Positions 63,838 to 64,000 of a DNA stretch of 64,000 bases are shown here, in pieces. A program made the position numbers and the translations under genes. Positions within the stretch are counted from its first letter, which is position 1. Every line of letters starts with the position of its first letter. The notes beneath the pieces were generated by a model, which was not told the origin of the DNA, ran no database searches, and saw only the letters and a program-made list of their open reading frames with translations. Source of the stretch: a virus; the IMG/VR virus record IMGVR_UViG_3300028920_000034, positions 62,001 to 126,000 of that record. The stretch is one strand, 5' to 3'.

Positions 63838-64000
63838 GGGGTGCCTTCCTTCACCATGGCCTCCCCGGCCAGATCGATATGTGAGCTCCACCCGACGTGC
63901 TGGCAATCCTGGCACACGTACTCCCGCTGTAGGTCGCTGCTTCTGGCTCCCCGCGCGTGATGCTTCTTGGGTGGGTTGGGCCTGGTCTTCCCGGTGAGGA
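63834..64000 (-). CDS. Partial CxxC protein at the right edge
   Basis: Only the last 55 or so codons lie in the window. YVCQDCQHVGWSSHID has a zinc-type CxxC with a nearby histidine. The stop overlaps the next ATG (ATGA). The start lies outside the window. Confidence 0.5.
   Translation of the reverse strand, partial: LTGKTRPNPPKKHHARGARSSDLQREYVCQDCQHVGWSSHIDLAGEAMVKEGTP

Noticed and set aside
293-63997. Many long open frames on the plus strand
   Set aside because: They run opposite to recognisable minus-strand genes, lack ribosome binding sites, and have the Arg/Ala/Gly/His-rich composition typical of shadow frames in GC-rich DNA.

Overview
The window is a contiguous piece of a large, strictly lytic-looking myovirus genome. 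I did not calculate GC content, but the sequence reads as clearly GC-rich, roughly 60-65 percent. Every gene I accept lies on the minus strand, so transcription runs from right to left. Genes are packed tightly, and stop and start codons commonly overlap as ATGA or GTGA. Virion genes with the layout of T4-like (distant T4-type) phages identify the virus: portal, S80-type prohead protease joined to a scaffold, gp23-type major capsid protein, neck genes, contractile sheath, gp19-type tube, tape measure, hub, spike, gp25-type and gp6/J-type baseplate proteins, and the start of a tail fibre. No tRNA, CRISPR array, insertion sequence, integrase, polymerase or clearly recognisable large terminase is visible. 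Phage-encoded lipoproteins suggest a host with a Gram-negative-type envelope. Promoter-like repeats matching the sigma-54 -24/-12 consensus suggest a host rich in sigma-54 regulation; a proteobacterium or myxobacterium is possible, but this is inference only.

Layout from right to left, in transcription order. 58-64 kb: very small genes, many with CxxC zinc-ribbon motifs, one ribbon-helix-helix protein, and three stretches without genes (58.36-59.14, 59.67-60.03, 60.86-61.33 kb) that carry direct repeats, palindromes and a strongly strand-skewed G-rich tract. 39-58 kb: a long block of mostly unrecognised proteins. Many share a short leucine/arginine-rich helix (LLxxIRxxAGLE type), at the N terminus or between two domains, usually followed by an L-x-E|A site of the kind cut by T4 prohead protease. 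I read this as a large set of capsid-targeted, protease-processed internal head proteins. It includes a ComM/Mg-chelatase-like ATPase and putative DNA-binding zinc proteins. 29-39 kb: portal, prohead core, protease-scaffold, major capsid and early neck genes. 18.6-29 kb: neck, tail-completion and unknown structural genes. 1-18.6 kb: sheath, two tube paralogues, a ribbon-helix-helix gene with a good sigma-70-like promoter, a zinc-bearing tail assembly chaperone with a -1 frameshift, tape measure, and baseplate through to fibre.

Five copies of a roughly 70-bp intergenic element start with TTGGCACG-N4-TTGC and continue through a shared leader with a variable but always pairable hairpin. Two copies (26.4 and 41.6 kb) point into downstream late genes and end next to a ribosome binding site. 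Three copies (5.7, 30.1 and 50.6 kb) point the opposite way, antisense to the late genes. If they work as sigma-54 promoters, the phage has a dispersed sigma-54 late regulon with built-in antisense transcription. This element and the processed internal-protein arsenal are the two most novel features I see.
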